Shown here piece by piece: positions 41,601 to 54,600 of a DNA stretch of 64,000 nucleotides. This DNA is from Hofstenia miamia (taxonomy: Eukaryota > Xenacoelomorpha > Acoela), in assembly GCA_004352715.1 (NCBI GenBank), contig SCFE01000041.1:860006-924005 (forward strand), written 5' to 3'. Made by a program: the position numbers and the translations under genes. Under the pieces are notes generated by a model. The model was not told where the DNA came from. It was given only the letters and a program-made list of their open reading frames with translations, and searched no databases. The first letter of the stretch is position 1. Each line of letters starts with the position of its first letter.

Positions 41601-43162
41601 AAATGTGTAAAATTAAAAATCTATTAAACTCTGATTTCCTAAGAATTGAGTGATTCTCTTGAAACAAATGGTCAGAGCTCAGATTAATAATATTCTTACT
41701 GTTTGATGACGGCCATCCAAAAAACAACGATACAGTTCATGGTGAAAACTACAACGCTGAATCACGAAGAATTACACAGTAAACTCCTATCAACTTAGAT
41801 TTTTACGCAGGAGTTTATAGTAAATAGACCTACTTGTTACAGGACTGGTTGCTTGTTAATTTAATAATTGCTTAGTCAAGCTCATTTTGGTTATATACGA
41901 CCGGTTTACAAATACTACAGTATTTGCCAAAAAATATCTCAATAGAGCCCAAAGAGATCTATGTAGTGTTTAGGAGATCCCAATAAAGCAAAAAAAGTTG
42001 CTCATAGGGATTAGGAGATACGAATAAGGCAAAAGGAAATCCAACTAAGGCAAACAAACATCCCAATTGTGCAAATAAATATCCAACATGTATCATTATG
42101 AAAAACACTATATGACTTCGGTAAATAAGGTGTACACACATTTTGTGCAAATGAAACATGCACAAAGAAAAATGTGTTTTCCAGCAGCTGATGCATTTGA
42201 GAACAAGCGGTATGAATACATGCACTGTAGTTATCTATGGTTTATTATTATCAGGCTCAAAAAAAATTGCACTCATTATCAATTTTAAATAATAAAATGT
42301 CTTTGATTTTTATTTGTTACAAAACAGTGAGATTTGAAGAAAAATATAATGAAACTGTTGCAGTTTTGTTGCTGGCCAAATATCTAAACTATTGTACTTA
42401 ACGTATCGCCTTCAAAATTAAAGTATAGACAAATAAGATGGAGGGCTCCAACTTTTGCCGATAAACTTGATATAAAAAATTTGAAATAAACAACTCTTTT
42501 TGTAACAACAATCTATTCACTTTTGTATAATAAGTTTAAAAACGATAGAAGAATAATTCTCATTTTGGTATATATATATATATATATATANAGTTGCTCA
42601 TAGGGATTAGGAGATACGAATAAGGCAAAAGGAAATCCAACTAAGGCAAACAAACATCCCAATTGTGCAAATAAATATCCAACATGTATCATTATGAAAA
42701 ACACTATATGACTTCGGTAAATAAGGTGTACACACATTTTGTGCAAATGAAACATGCACAAAGAAAAATGTGTTTTCCAGCAGCTGATGCATTTGAGAAC
42801 AAGCGGTATGAATACATGCACTGTAGTTATCTATGGTTTATTATTATCAGGCTCAAAAAAAATTGCACTCATTATCAATTTTAAATAATAAAATGTCTTT
42901 GATTTTTATTTGTTACAAAACAGTGAGATTTGAAGAAAAATATAATGAAACTGTTGCAGTTTTGTTGCTGGCCAAATATCTAAACTATTGTACTTAACGT
43001 ATCGCCTTCAAAATTAAAGTATAGACAAATCAGATGGAGGGCTCCAACTTTTGCCGATAAACTTGATATAAAAAATTTGAAATAAACAACTCTTTTTGTA
43101 ACAACAATCTATTCACTTTTGTATAATAAGTTTAAAAACGATAGAAGAATAATTCTCATTTT

Positions 43163-43203
<41 letters not shown>

Positions 43204-45448
43204 TGTTCGAGTTCAGTTCAAATAATTTTATCGGATATTTGTTTGTATTAATTGGATGACTAATTGCCTTACTCGGATCTTTTCATGCCCAATTCTGATT
43301 TTTAAAAGCCTTAATTGGATATTTCAATCTCAATATGGATTTCCTAATGCCGTAATCGGATCTCTTTGTGCTCTATCGGGATATTTTTTGTCAAATATTG
43401 TAGTTTACTGTACATTAAGATTAAGTGCGTGCAACTGCAATGATACCTTTTCATTTAATATGAACTATTTTAGAACGCCTTATACCAGAATAAACCCTAT
43501 ATCATTTTCATAGTGAAAGCTGGGTGACGCATTCCAATTAGCAGGTCCAGCAAAAGTCAGTCTAAATACGTTCAATCTAAATAACTGATTACAATGCAAG
43601 GCTAACATAATATTAGTGTCGCTCAATTAAATTTAAGAATGTATGGGTGACATTCATTATCGATTTTAAATTGCTAAAAAACAGATCATGAAGTTTCCAG
43701 GACGACTAGGCAAAAAATAAACACAAGTTAAGATAGACCCCATTAAGCAACTGAAAAAGATGAAATGTTTTCACGTGCACTCGACTTTGTTTAAGAAACA
43801 AAAAATATCTTCAAGAAGAAGTTTTGCACCGAGGATATTAGTACAATATGAGTTTGTATTTATTAAAAATTTAAACTAGAGAGGTTCAGAATGCACTTCA
43901 TATTGTTCATATAAATACAACTCAGGTTAAAAATGTCCTTAAAAAACATTTCGTTTAGAGACCATCAGCATAATATTGTGGTGTCAGACGATGTTGGTGA
44001 TAACCAGGCTAACAGGCTTGTTTGTTTTAGTTAACAGTGTTAACTTTCAATTTTAATTGTTTATCGTTCTTGCCTATATAATTCCGTTATTGGTTATTGT
44101 TTAGAAAGAAGAACTGTGCCTAGTCGTTGGTGCTATCTGAACTTCACCGCTTGTACCTTGACACCAAAAATTTTGTTGGGTCTGGGTCGTGTGAAAGGCT
44201 TTTCTCAAAAACAAGTCATGTCGAGTGACTCCAAATATGCAACCTCGAAAACATTTTAGTAGAAGTTAAGGTTTTAATCGAGATCTAGGTCAAGGTCAAA
44301 TTGCGCAATAATATATTTTATTTGTAAAAAAGTGTATTAAGTTTCTCAACTTATATCATTAAAACATATTGGGTGTATTAATAGAATTTCTTTCAAAATT
44401 GCTCTTTGAGTATTTTAGTGATTTTAAAGTTAACGGCATGTATTTAATGCTAATACAAAATTTTGAGCGAAATAAATCTTAATCAAGTTTATTACATTTT
44501 AAAAACAAAACACTGTTAATAAGATCTTGACATTATAAGGCAAAATGTGCATTAAAATACTTTAATTTAGAATAATATTAATATGTATATTATTCTGGAT
44601 ACAGCCTTGTATAATTTGTGTAAAAATCTATTTGACCTCGACTTCGATTAAAATGTTGATAATCGAGATCGAGTTCATATAATCTATGTGTGCGAGGTCG
44701 AGATCAAGGTTCGAGTCTGCATCTCCGGCTAATTGAATAATGCTGACATTAATTACTAACTACATACATGTATGCAGGTTTTAACGAAACTGAACAATTG
44801 AACAGTGAAGTACATGTAACTTTTTTGTCACATGACAATTAATGAATAAGGATGGGTACGTTTAAACGTTTAAACGCTGTTTAAAGGTGAAGTAAAAAGA
44901 AATAATTAAATAATAGGCCTCTAGTTGTTAACTCTTTCTCTACCATTGTATCCAAATGAGCACAATTTCTATTTGCGCTGTCATGCCGTTAATAATCAGC
45001 TAACAACTTTTTTAAAATTTAAACCTGTGAATTATGAGACAATTAGTTAATGAAATAAATATAGCAGCTATACAAGATAGCAAGTGCATTTATGGCATGT
45101 CCTGCTACCTCTGTGGCTGCTCAAGCTGCCTTTTCTAAGGCAGGAAACTTGCAACGGCGAGAAAGAGCGAGTTTTTGCTCGAAAAAAATTGATCAAATTT
45201 TACTTTTAAAATCTGTAGTCTAATGTAATTTACAAACAATAAAAATAATTCATTTTCATTTAAATTTGAATTTTTAATTACGGAATTTTAGTTATATTTA
45301 TCGTTATGCCTACAGGTCTAGTTTAAAGGTTTTCAGTTTGTAAAAGTAATGCGTTTAAGCGTTTACAAATTTAGTAAAAGTGCCCATTCTGATTAATGAA
45401 TAGCAAAGAATTCAATTTTCCGGCTACTGGTTAAATAGTTGTGTGAAA

Positions 45449-45485
<37 letters not shown>

Positions 45486-45594
45486 GCCATTATTTGGAAA
45501 GAAAGATTCAATCAATATTACTGGAAACAACATATTTTTGTACTATTGTTTGATAAATTGATTTTAAGTTTATAATTCTTAGTAGATAAAAAAT

Positions 45595-45626
<32 letters not shown>

Positions 45627-48600
45627 GCATGGATAAGCCATTCAAAATACCTTGAGATTTGATTGAAAGACTCAATGACATATAAAAGAAGATCCCAGCC
45701 AAAAATCAGGTTCTGTCCGTTGTCTTGTAACAGAATTAAAAGACAATCAAACTGCTTTAGCCGCACATCGGCATATGTCACCTCGCACATATGCTTCAAA
45801 GGTAGTAGAATGGATAACTGTAACTCCTAAACAGACAAAATCTACATCTCAAATGCACGAGAATATTTCAAGAATCTTACGATCACAGAGTAGAAATGTT
45901 AAATTAGAATTTCTGAAATGTAAAATTGAATTCCTTTACACATACATGTATTATTCTACAGAAATTAAGACCAGGAATATGCATCCCTTAAGATATTTGT
46001 TACACAATAAGTCAAATATTGACTTATATGTCTCCAGTGGCCCGTTTAGGATTTTTAAAACGGGGGTCTGACACCTTTTTTACAGAAAAAATTTGGAAGA
46101 AATGTTTTTTTGGACAGAAATAAGCTTACACAAAATGCAATCGTCTGTTTTTAGCAGCAAATCTATTGATAACATCTTGAATTAACGTGAACTATTTTCA
46201 ATTTTGAGGAAAAGAGAACATTTTTCTTAAGGGTTCGCAGTTGCCCCAAAAAGGAGGGTGCGTTTGCCCCCTGCCCCCTAAACGCGCCATTGTATGTCTC
46301 CCTTGTAGTTACTGCATAACGAAATTGATGCGCAATTTGAAATGAATATATATGAACATTTAGAGCTTGAATTTGCATGCGAAATCCAATAGAAATGCAT
46401 TTGAAAACATTTATATACGGAATGCGTAATTATAAGAAAGATGTAGTAATCTTTCAGATTCTCTGGCTTCTCACTAACACCCAAATTTTGAAAAACACTT
46501 GAAAAAGATCACTCAAACGTAGCAGAATAAATTCTAAACAATTGCAAAACACTTTCAAACAAACTATACCAACGTGAAATATTTTTCGTTAATTTTCTAT
46601 CTCAGATTTTAATTGCTTTGTTGTCATCGGAGACCAATTTCTAATTTCATGACTATTTTATTGCAATTGCAAGTAAAGCTTATACATAAAAGAAAGCGAA
46701 ATTATTACACAAAATGCATACATTTTCTAGATATTTTAATTTGATAATTTAAAAAGTAATAATAATAGATACAAATGTACCTTGTTTTCAGTGAGAGGAG
46801 GTACGTAAGATTGATTCATTGCAATCTTAATTAAAGCAGTTATCGCTTCAGCCGCCCAGCATCGCAGTTGAGCATTTGAGTGCTTTGTTACTTCATGTAA
46901 ATGATCTAATTTTTGTTGAATAAATTCAAATTTAAAATTCTAGTCACTTTGAAAATTTATTAAAAATGTGGAACTATGGTACAAATCGATATACGCGTGG
47001 CCACAAATAAAGATAAACACGCTACTAAAGTGGTTATTTTGTAATTTGTTTCTATATATATACACACACACACATATATATATATATATACATACAATAG
47101 CAATGACGTAGGTTGTAAGAGCTATAAATTTCATTTCATAGGCCTTTTTATAACTATCGGTATTGAAACACCCGGCCCCAAAGGCGGCATTTATTACCAC
47201 TTCCTACTAGGGCAAAAATTTTCTACCAATAATTGCAGAGCTTCAAAATAAGCAAGTTTGATAAAATAAATGGTTGGAAAGGTTTATGTACACAAAATGA
47301 TAAATTATTAAGTTTTAATTGAAAAACCTTAAATCAAAGTTAACTTCTGAAGACAATACAAACTTTTAATATAATACATTGTTATTACAGACGACTAAAT
47401 ATTAACACTAGAACGGCGGAACCCGTCAATTGACGATTTTTTTATTTTAAAACTGCTATAATTTTTTTTAAAGAAATATTTTTTATAATCCTCTCGTGAG
47501 TTTTAATCATTTTCGAAGTGTCACAAAATGCAAAAGAAAATTTTATGATAACTCATATTGAAAATAAAATATTGTTGAATATACCTACAACGGCGAAACC
47601 CGTCAATTGACGATTTGAATAATATTAATAAAATTCTAGCAATTTTTAAATGTTAATGGCAACTATTTCACATTATTACATACAGTAAACAATAAATACA
47701 TATTGTGAGCTATTCTTTATTATTACATTTATTGTCAAATTAATTGATATTTATTTCATGTTTTTGTTTAGTGAAATTTATTTTCGAATACATCAATTCA
47801 CCAAAACATATACATACTTCTAAAATTACGATCAAAAACAAGCTTTATTGACATAGTTGTCAAGAATTTTATTAACATATTGCAAGAATTTATTTACAAA
47901 GCAAGTATCAAATAATATTTGAGATCATTTTGACCAGATTAAAATGAAAATAGAATAATATGTAACTAATGCAATGATATAATATGCAATATTGAGTCTA
48001 GATAATAAAGGGAACAAATTTTGTACAAATGGATCCAAATTTAGATTTCAAAAGCAGTTTACACATACAGTCGCAAAACTTCTTCTGCTGAAATTCTTCT
48101 TCTAGCCATAGTAAAACTGATAAAACAAAATGTAAATTTTGAAATCAAAAGATTGTATATAAATGCAGAAATTATAGATGAAATGATGAGACATGACACA
48201 AAAGCCAATAAATGTTAAGTTTATTTGAAGCGTATTGTTATTTAGTTCCTATTAGACGAACTAATCAGTTACAAAAGTCTCTACAATACGCCAGTAGTAA
48301 GTATTAGATCTGAGATATATTCAATTTGCGCCACGAATTTGTAACAAACTCGAAACGCTAGCTCTTCATTTCAATTCAGGAATGATTTTTCTTGATGAAT
48401 TATTACACAATCAAGCTAGGTATATTAGCGATGACATTATAATAAATACACTTATATTAAAAAGAAAATAATGATGTTGAATTATTCACAATCGTTTTTC
48501 ATTACATTTTAGAAGGACATACACTGAACATTTTTTAAACATTTACTGCCAACATATGACTGTATAGTACTTTAGAATGTATACCATAATATTATATGTT

Positions 48601-51600
48601 GCTATAATTTTATTATGCTTAAAAACTCATTAAAAAATAAAAATCGTCAATTGACGGGTTTCGCCGTTCTAGGTATAACAATTTTCCCGCCGTTGTAGTG
48701 TTAAGAACTGTATAGAACCCGAAAAACAATTACGAGATTTCACTTTCTATGGAAAAGAATATACACTTTAACGACCTCAAAAAGCTAGTTGGGTAAATAA
48801 ATTACCTGTGATATGTTCCCATACAATGACTATACGATACAAGTTTACTAATCCAGTTTCCAAAAGTTTGGCAACTGCAAACAAAGAGGGCTCTTTCAAA
48901 CTAGTCGCTGATTCCATACTCACGGTTGATATGCAACAAAGAGCTGTCAGTAAATCACTAATGGCCTTTTGAGACAAATGCTGACTATCTAAACCAATTA
49001 AGAAAAAATTATTAGAATCAAAACATTTTCTAAAAATATACTTGAAAATGTCAATAATATTGGAAATATATTTAAAAGCAAGTTTTTGGCAGGTAAAATT
49101 GTGAGCACGGTTTATGTATGCATTAAGCTAAATTGTTGTAAATTTCTAAGAATTATAAAAATTGAAGATTACTTTCGAAAAGAAGAGTTAGCCTTTCACT
49201 AAGGAAGGGTAATCTTGCAACGGCTGCATTTGTAACAGAAGTGGAAGGAGCCTCACTTGGCGGTGCTGCATTTAGGCGACCATTGGCTAAAGGTTTGAGA
49301 CCCAATGACCAAGCCAAATGTTCTAACGTTGTTAAAACCATCTAAATTTTTTGATTAAATATTTTTTAAATACTATTAACACAAACAGTGAAAACTGCAA
49401 TATAACAAGATGCGTCAAGTTAAAACCTATACACCATGCAGCATACAATGAAACCATAAAATTGTACCTGCCAAGTTTCATCTAGAAATTCACCATGTCT
49501 AAGAGCTGTATCCAGTAGTGATTCCATGCAGGACAAATGTTTGGAGGTGAGACATAAAGTTCCCCCACCAGCCACAGATGGATTCAGTGGAGTGCCTGTA
49601 ACTACAATATTGTATTGTTCTAAATCTGATCTACGCATTGACGGAGCCACCACGGATGTTGATTTGATACATGGATTCAATACGGCCATACCATAGAGTG
49701 CAGGTAAACAAGAACGACAAAGCTGAAGCACCAGTGAATCTCTGGCTGCAGTAACTTGCAGACTTCCACTTATCATAATCAACGATTCCAAAGCGCTGAG
49801 TGAAACTTTAAGAATAGAATCGTTGGTACTAGGTAAAAAGTCTTGTATACAAATACAATTTAAATTAAAAATGTATATACCAGTACGGTACAAATTATTA
49901 ACTATAAACTTAAGATACTTACATGTTGTTATAAATAAAACTAGTGCATATAACTCATTAAACTGCTTTTTGTAGAACTGAAATATAAGTAAAAACTGGC
50001 TAGCATATTCGAAAATGAAATTAAGTAAAACTAGGTTTAATGAATTATAAATATTTTTGTTTTTCTCAAAATTCATAACATTCATTTGTAGATTACTAAT
50101 GTTAGGCATTTACCTAGCTTCAATAACGATTCCCAGAGCTGGCAATATTCCCATCCACGAATTGGTGATCATATTGACTACAAGATCTCTCTCGTCCTCA
50201 GTGCTCTCATCAGTTAGTAATTCAAAGGCACCGATTATGGAATCGATGGTGGAAAGGATACAAGTGTATCCCACGGTAACTGCATAGCCATCGGCGATTG
50301 GAGGTATTGAGTCAATGGATGTATGTTCCAGTCTAAAAAATAATCATTACGAATTACACCATTAAAAAGTTGTATAGTCTTAAGATCCTGAAAGAGATAC
50401 TACAGGGTGATCTATAAGTCAGGAACTATTTTGATTGGCCATATTTTTTCTAGCCAATTGTCAATTTGTATGTTTGTATCATTTATGTGTTGAACATTCT
50501 ATGGGGTTTCATATTTCTCAATAATTTTCAGTACTCTACACGTCAACTAACTGTTAAATGGACTTACCAACACAACTGGAACTGGTGCAGTTATTCTATT
50601 CGAATTCGTCTTCACCAACCCTTTGATTGCGTACATATGAAACCAAGGATAACCTCAAAAATGAGCCTTTCCATGCATCTGCAATAACCAAGCTGACTCA
50701 AAAATTTGAAGAAACATTTTCTCTACATGTCAATAAACCTGGCCGTTGTTCCATAATTGATGAAGTGAGAGCATCACATTTAAATCAAGCTAATAGCAAT
50801 ACCTGTGGAACAAGTTCTTTGAGACAATATTAAAGAGAAACTGGAATTAACTACTCTACAGTCAGAAAAATAACCAAGGAGAACTTGAACTTTAAAAAAT
50901 ACAAGCTTAAATTTGTACATGGTCTTCAATACGATGATATGGAACATCAACTGGAATTTGCATTGTTTGATACACGATTGTTACCAGTGTTGGATGAGAT
51001 TTTGTGGACCGACGAGGCTCGTTTTCATCTTAGTGGTGAGTTGTCATTCTTATTAGGCTATGTATGGGCATCAGAAAATCCTAACATCAATTTAAATCGA
51101 ACTTTGCACTCCCCAAAAATCACAGTTGCTGTTGCATTTACCTCGAAATTCATATTGCCTCCTCATTTTTTTGTATATAATGAATCAGTTCGAAAGGAAA
51201 ATTATCTTGAAATGATTAAATATCATATAATTCCCAAGCTAAAAGAAAAACGAAAATTCAACAAGAATTTCTTCATGCAAGATGGGGCCACTCCCATACA
51301 GCTTGCGACACAATTTCGTTTTTGCGTGAAAATTTTGGAGAGCGAGTTATCAGTGGCTCATTTGATTTATTTTGGCCCCCTCGTTCACCAGATTAAACGC
51401 CTTCCGATTTTTCGTTTTGGGGAAACATCAAGAATAAGGTTTATTCCAAAACACATCTTAACTTAGATTCTTTAAAAGAAAAAATCATTGAAGAATTCAG
51501 TAACATTGATGCTGCAACTTTGCAAAATGTAGTGCACTCGATTCCAGCTTGCATTACACGACTGAGACTCGTAAATGGTGAACATATATGACACATAAAA

Positions 51601-54600
51601 CCCCATTTATTGTACTTTTAGTTAAAAATTTATCTGTTTCTGTTTTTGAAAATAAATGTTTAGTATTTCCATTTAAAGTTGTTCTCTACTTATAAATCAC
51701 CCTGTACAATTTCTGAAAAAATAATAAATCTTTTCTAAAACTAAACGAATTTAAATCTCTGATCAGAATCCGCCAAGTTAAAGGTAAAATCTAATAACAA
51801 ATTTACCACCATGAAATTCATTAAAAAGAAAATCTCCACATCGGCGTATATATGAATGAAGACTCCATGAAGACATACATAATGAGTAAGTAAAAAACTT
51901 TTCGAGATAAACTTAAAAGCAATTTTCGGCAAAAAACGTGTTTTGTCTTCATATAAAAACTTTGGAATAACTTACAAGCGTGGCTTAAAATCCGAATAAT
52001 CAGGATTACAAAGCAGTGGAATGGAAATTGATCGAAAGGTGAAAGATGTGGCTAACGATATAGTATTGGTGGCTCCACTACCTAAATGAATGGTGTTTTA
52101 AAAATACTTCAAAATCATATATGCAGATATGAGAAATTGAATATAGTTGTACACGGTAAGTTTGTCAAGACTAAATATGGTTTTACTATAATATTAAAAC
52201 TTTTCATTTTAAATATAAAAACCTAACTAACATAAAAATTACAATCACAAAAAATTAGAAATGATGGAAATAGACCTACAAAAGCCTAATTACTAAAAAC
52301 AAAGAGAGAATTAACTAATTGTAGCGAATTAATCTATTATAAAAAGTGTCTTGCCTCCATAATTTTTCATCTAGACCAGTGCTGATAGACATTTTCAACA
52401 CTTTTCATTTCATATTCATAAGCAAACATTTTAAGCATTATCAATTCGGTTAATAAATTACATAATTGTTTAACTACCCTACATCCATGTGTGAGCAATT
52501 GGATTTTGATAAAAATTGAAAACCACTAGCATCAATGAAACGCACCACTGAAAGTCATTAGCATACTTAGAAATATTAGAATACAAATAATACCACAGAC
52601 ATACATTTGTCTATTGCGCCATCAATATTATAACATTTGCAAACAATAATATGATTAGGTATTCATTAGGTATTCACAGAAAACCCTAACTTAGTGGTGT
52701 ACAACTCAGGCCCACAAACTTAACTGAGCTCATGAGTGTCTTTTATTAGTTCTGAAGAGAGTGTGAGATTGTGTCAATCTGTTACAGTATAAATCACTAA
52801 GAAACTATAAAAACTATATGAAATGGTAGTCATTATTGGACAAACTCCCTAAACCTAAACCCTAACCCTAACCCTGCCCTAGATCACAGCTAGCACAAAT
52901 TACAAATGAGAAATAGGGTTGTCTTTAAACTGTAAAAAATTCTTACTTGTAGGTGTGACAAATGCAGTTTGTACAAATGTCCCTAAAGAGTTAACAATAT
53001 TGCGAAAGATGGTGTTGGAACCAGCTTGCATATCATAATGCAGGCAAAAATTTCTAAAAATAAGATAATCTAGAATTCTAAAGAATTGTTTATACTTGAA
53101 TAATAATGGTTGAGAAACAAACGACTCGAGAATCTCAGCAGCAAGAATCCTCTGCCAAAGGAGCTTGTCATTGTCCAAAAACTTCACAATCAAACAGAGA
53201 AATATTTCACATTCTGTGACCTAGAAAATGAGTTCATAGGGTATTCAGTAGAAAAAATAATGACAATACGAGTACATTACATGTGACAGTTTAAATAGAG
53301 ATGTCAGTAGAGTGTTCGCCCGTTTCAAAACAAATTTCAATTGTACCAAATGAAATGAGCATTAAAAAATCAAAAAAGGAGAAAACTAACTACTTTTTCT
53401 CTAAAATAGCTATAATCTTCTTTTCAAAGTGGAAGAGATTTCTATCTATAATTGATAATGCAACTGATTTGCAGAGGTAATTTTTCAAATTAATGTCAAA
53501 TTCAACAATCCCTAAAAACGAGTGTGAACATTTAAGAAAAACCCAGCCTAATTCTAGGCAATGTTAAGCTTTCTTACATAAAAAATAGGTATTGACTGGT
53601 TGAGATTAATAAAAAAAGACTCACTAAAATTTTGAAGTAGTGTGAAACAAGAGCTGTGACCACACGCATAAGACGCATGTTGAGCGCAAAAGCCTCAACA
53701 TCTGCATTTAATTGGGAAGAACGGACTTTAGATGTTGGGGAGAAAAGCTTTATCACTAACGGACATACTTTCTCCTTGACTACAGTCAGTAGAGCAGGAT
53801 GCTAAAATTAATCAAATGTTTGTATCAAAAACTAAGATGAATGAAAAAATTTAAGAATTACCATATGGAAATCATATTGATATTTGAAAAAATGATTACA
53901 CGCATTTCATGCAGTTTGACAAGAAAGTTTCAAAAATGCAAAATTATTCAACAATTGAATTGACTCAAAATTAGTGAATGATAGATTTTAACGCTCTGCT
54001 TACACAATTCGAAACGTAATGCTAAAGCCATACAGTCTGTTGGCACTTAAACGGTTGAAATTAGGTCAATTTACACTATAGATATAGAAACTTGAATTGA
54101 AAATGTACGAAACAACTAATTCTACAACTTGTAAAAGGGAAACCTGATTTGCATCAGATAACTGCAATGATTTTTTTACCGAAGTTATTGAACATGAAGA
54201 CGATTCGAATTAACCACCAAACATGAGGTTTTACGTCGACAAGGAAAATATTAAACTAAGGCTAATTATTTTGCTCATGGACGTCTCTAGCTTAGAGAGT
54301 TCCATGATTTCACTATTCAACAAAATGTTAATACTAAATAACTGGCTGAAGTAAATTATTTCGCGATGAGATAATTATTGTGGACATTAGGACGTTGTAC
54401 TTTGAAAAAGTCAAGCGTTCGGATTACACTATAAACGAAAGAGCACACCTATAATTATAGATATCATTACAAAACAAGCATTTCTTTCAAAATAATCAAA
54501 ATACTAAAAGCAAGAAAATTAAATTTCAGTATTTATATCTTCTTAACCTCATAAATCGATTTTAATCCATTAATATCAATTGTACAAAATCTGTTCTTTG

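Larger units (their letters stand above)
41917..43410. mobile_element. Fold-back-like element with 21-bp repeats in its arms
   Basis: The left end (41917: CTACAGTATTTGCCAAAAAA, then TCAATAGAGCCCAAAGAGATC) is matched in reverse complement by the right end near 43405-43360. Both arms then consist of degenerate units of about 21 bp, roughly 'AGGARATCCAATTAAGGCAAA', as in fold-back elements. No protein is encoded. The middle is duplicated across a single N (41996-42590 and 42592-43186), which is probably an assembly artefact; the real element may be about 0.9 kb. Confidence 0.55.

Noticed and set aside
41959-42884. Duplicated 61-88 codon frames with Cys/Phe-rich sequence
   Set aside because: Lie in a duplicated non-coding segment of the fold-back-like element; identical copies reflect the assembly duplication.
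49841-50109. N-terminal extension of the minus frame ahead of MON2 exon 11
   Set aside because: The frame is open through intron 10 by chance; a CCTAG acceptor at 49828 and homology mark the true exon start.
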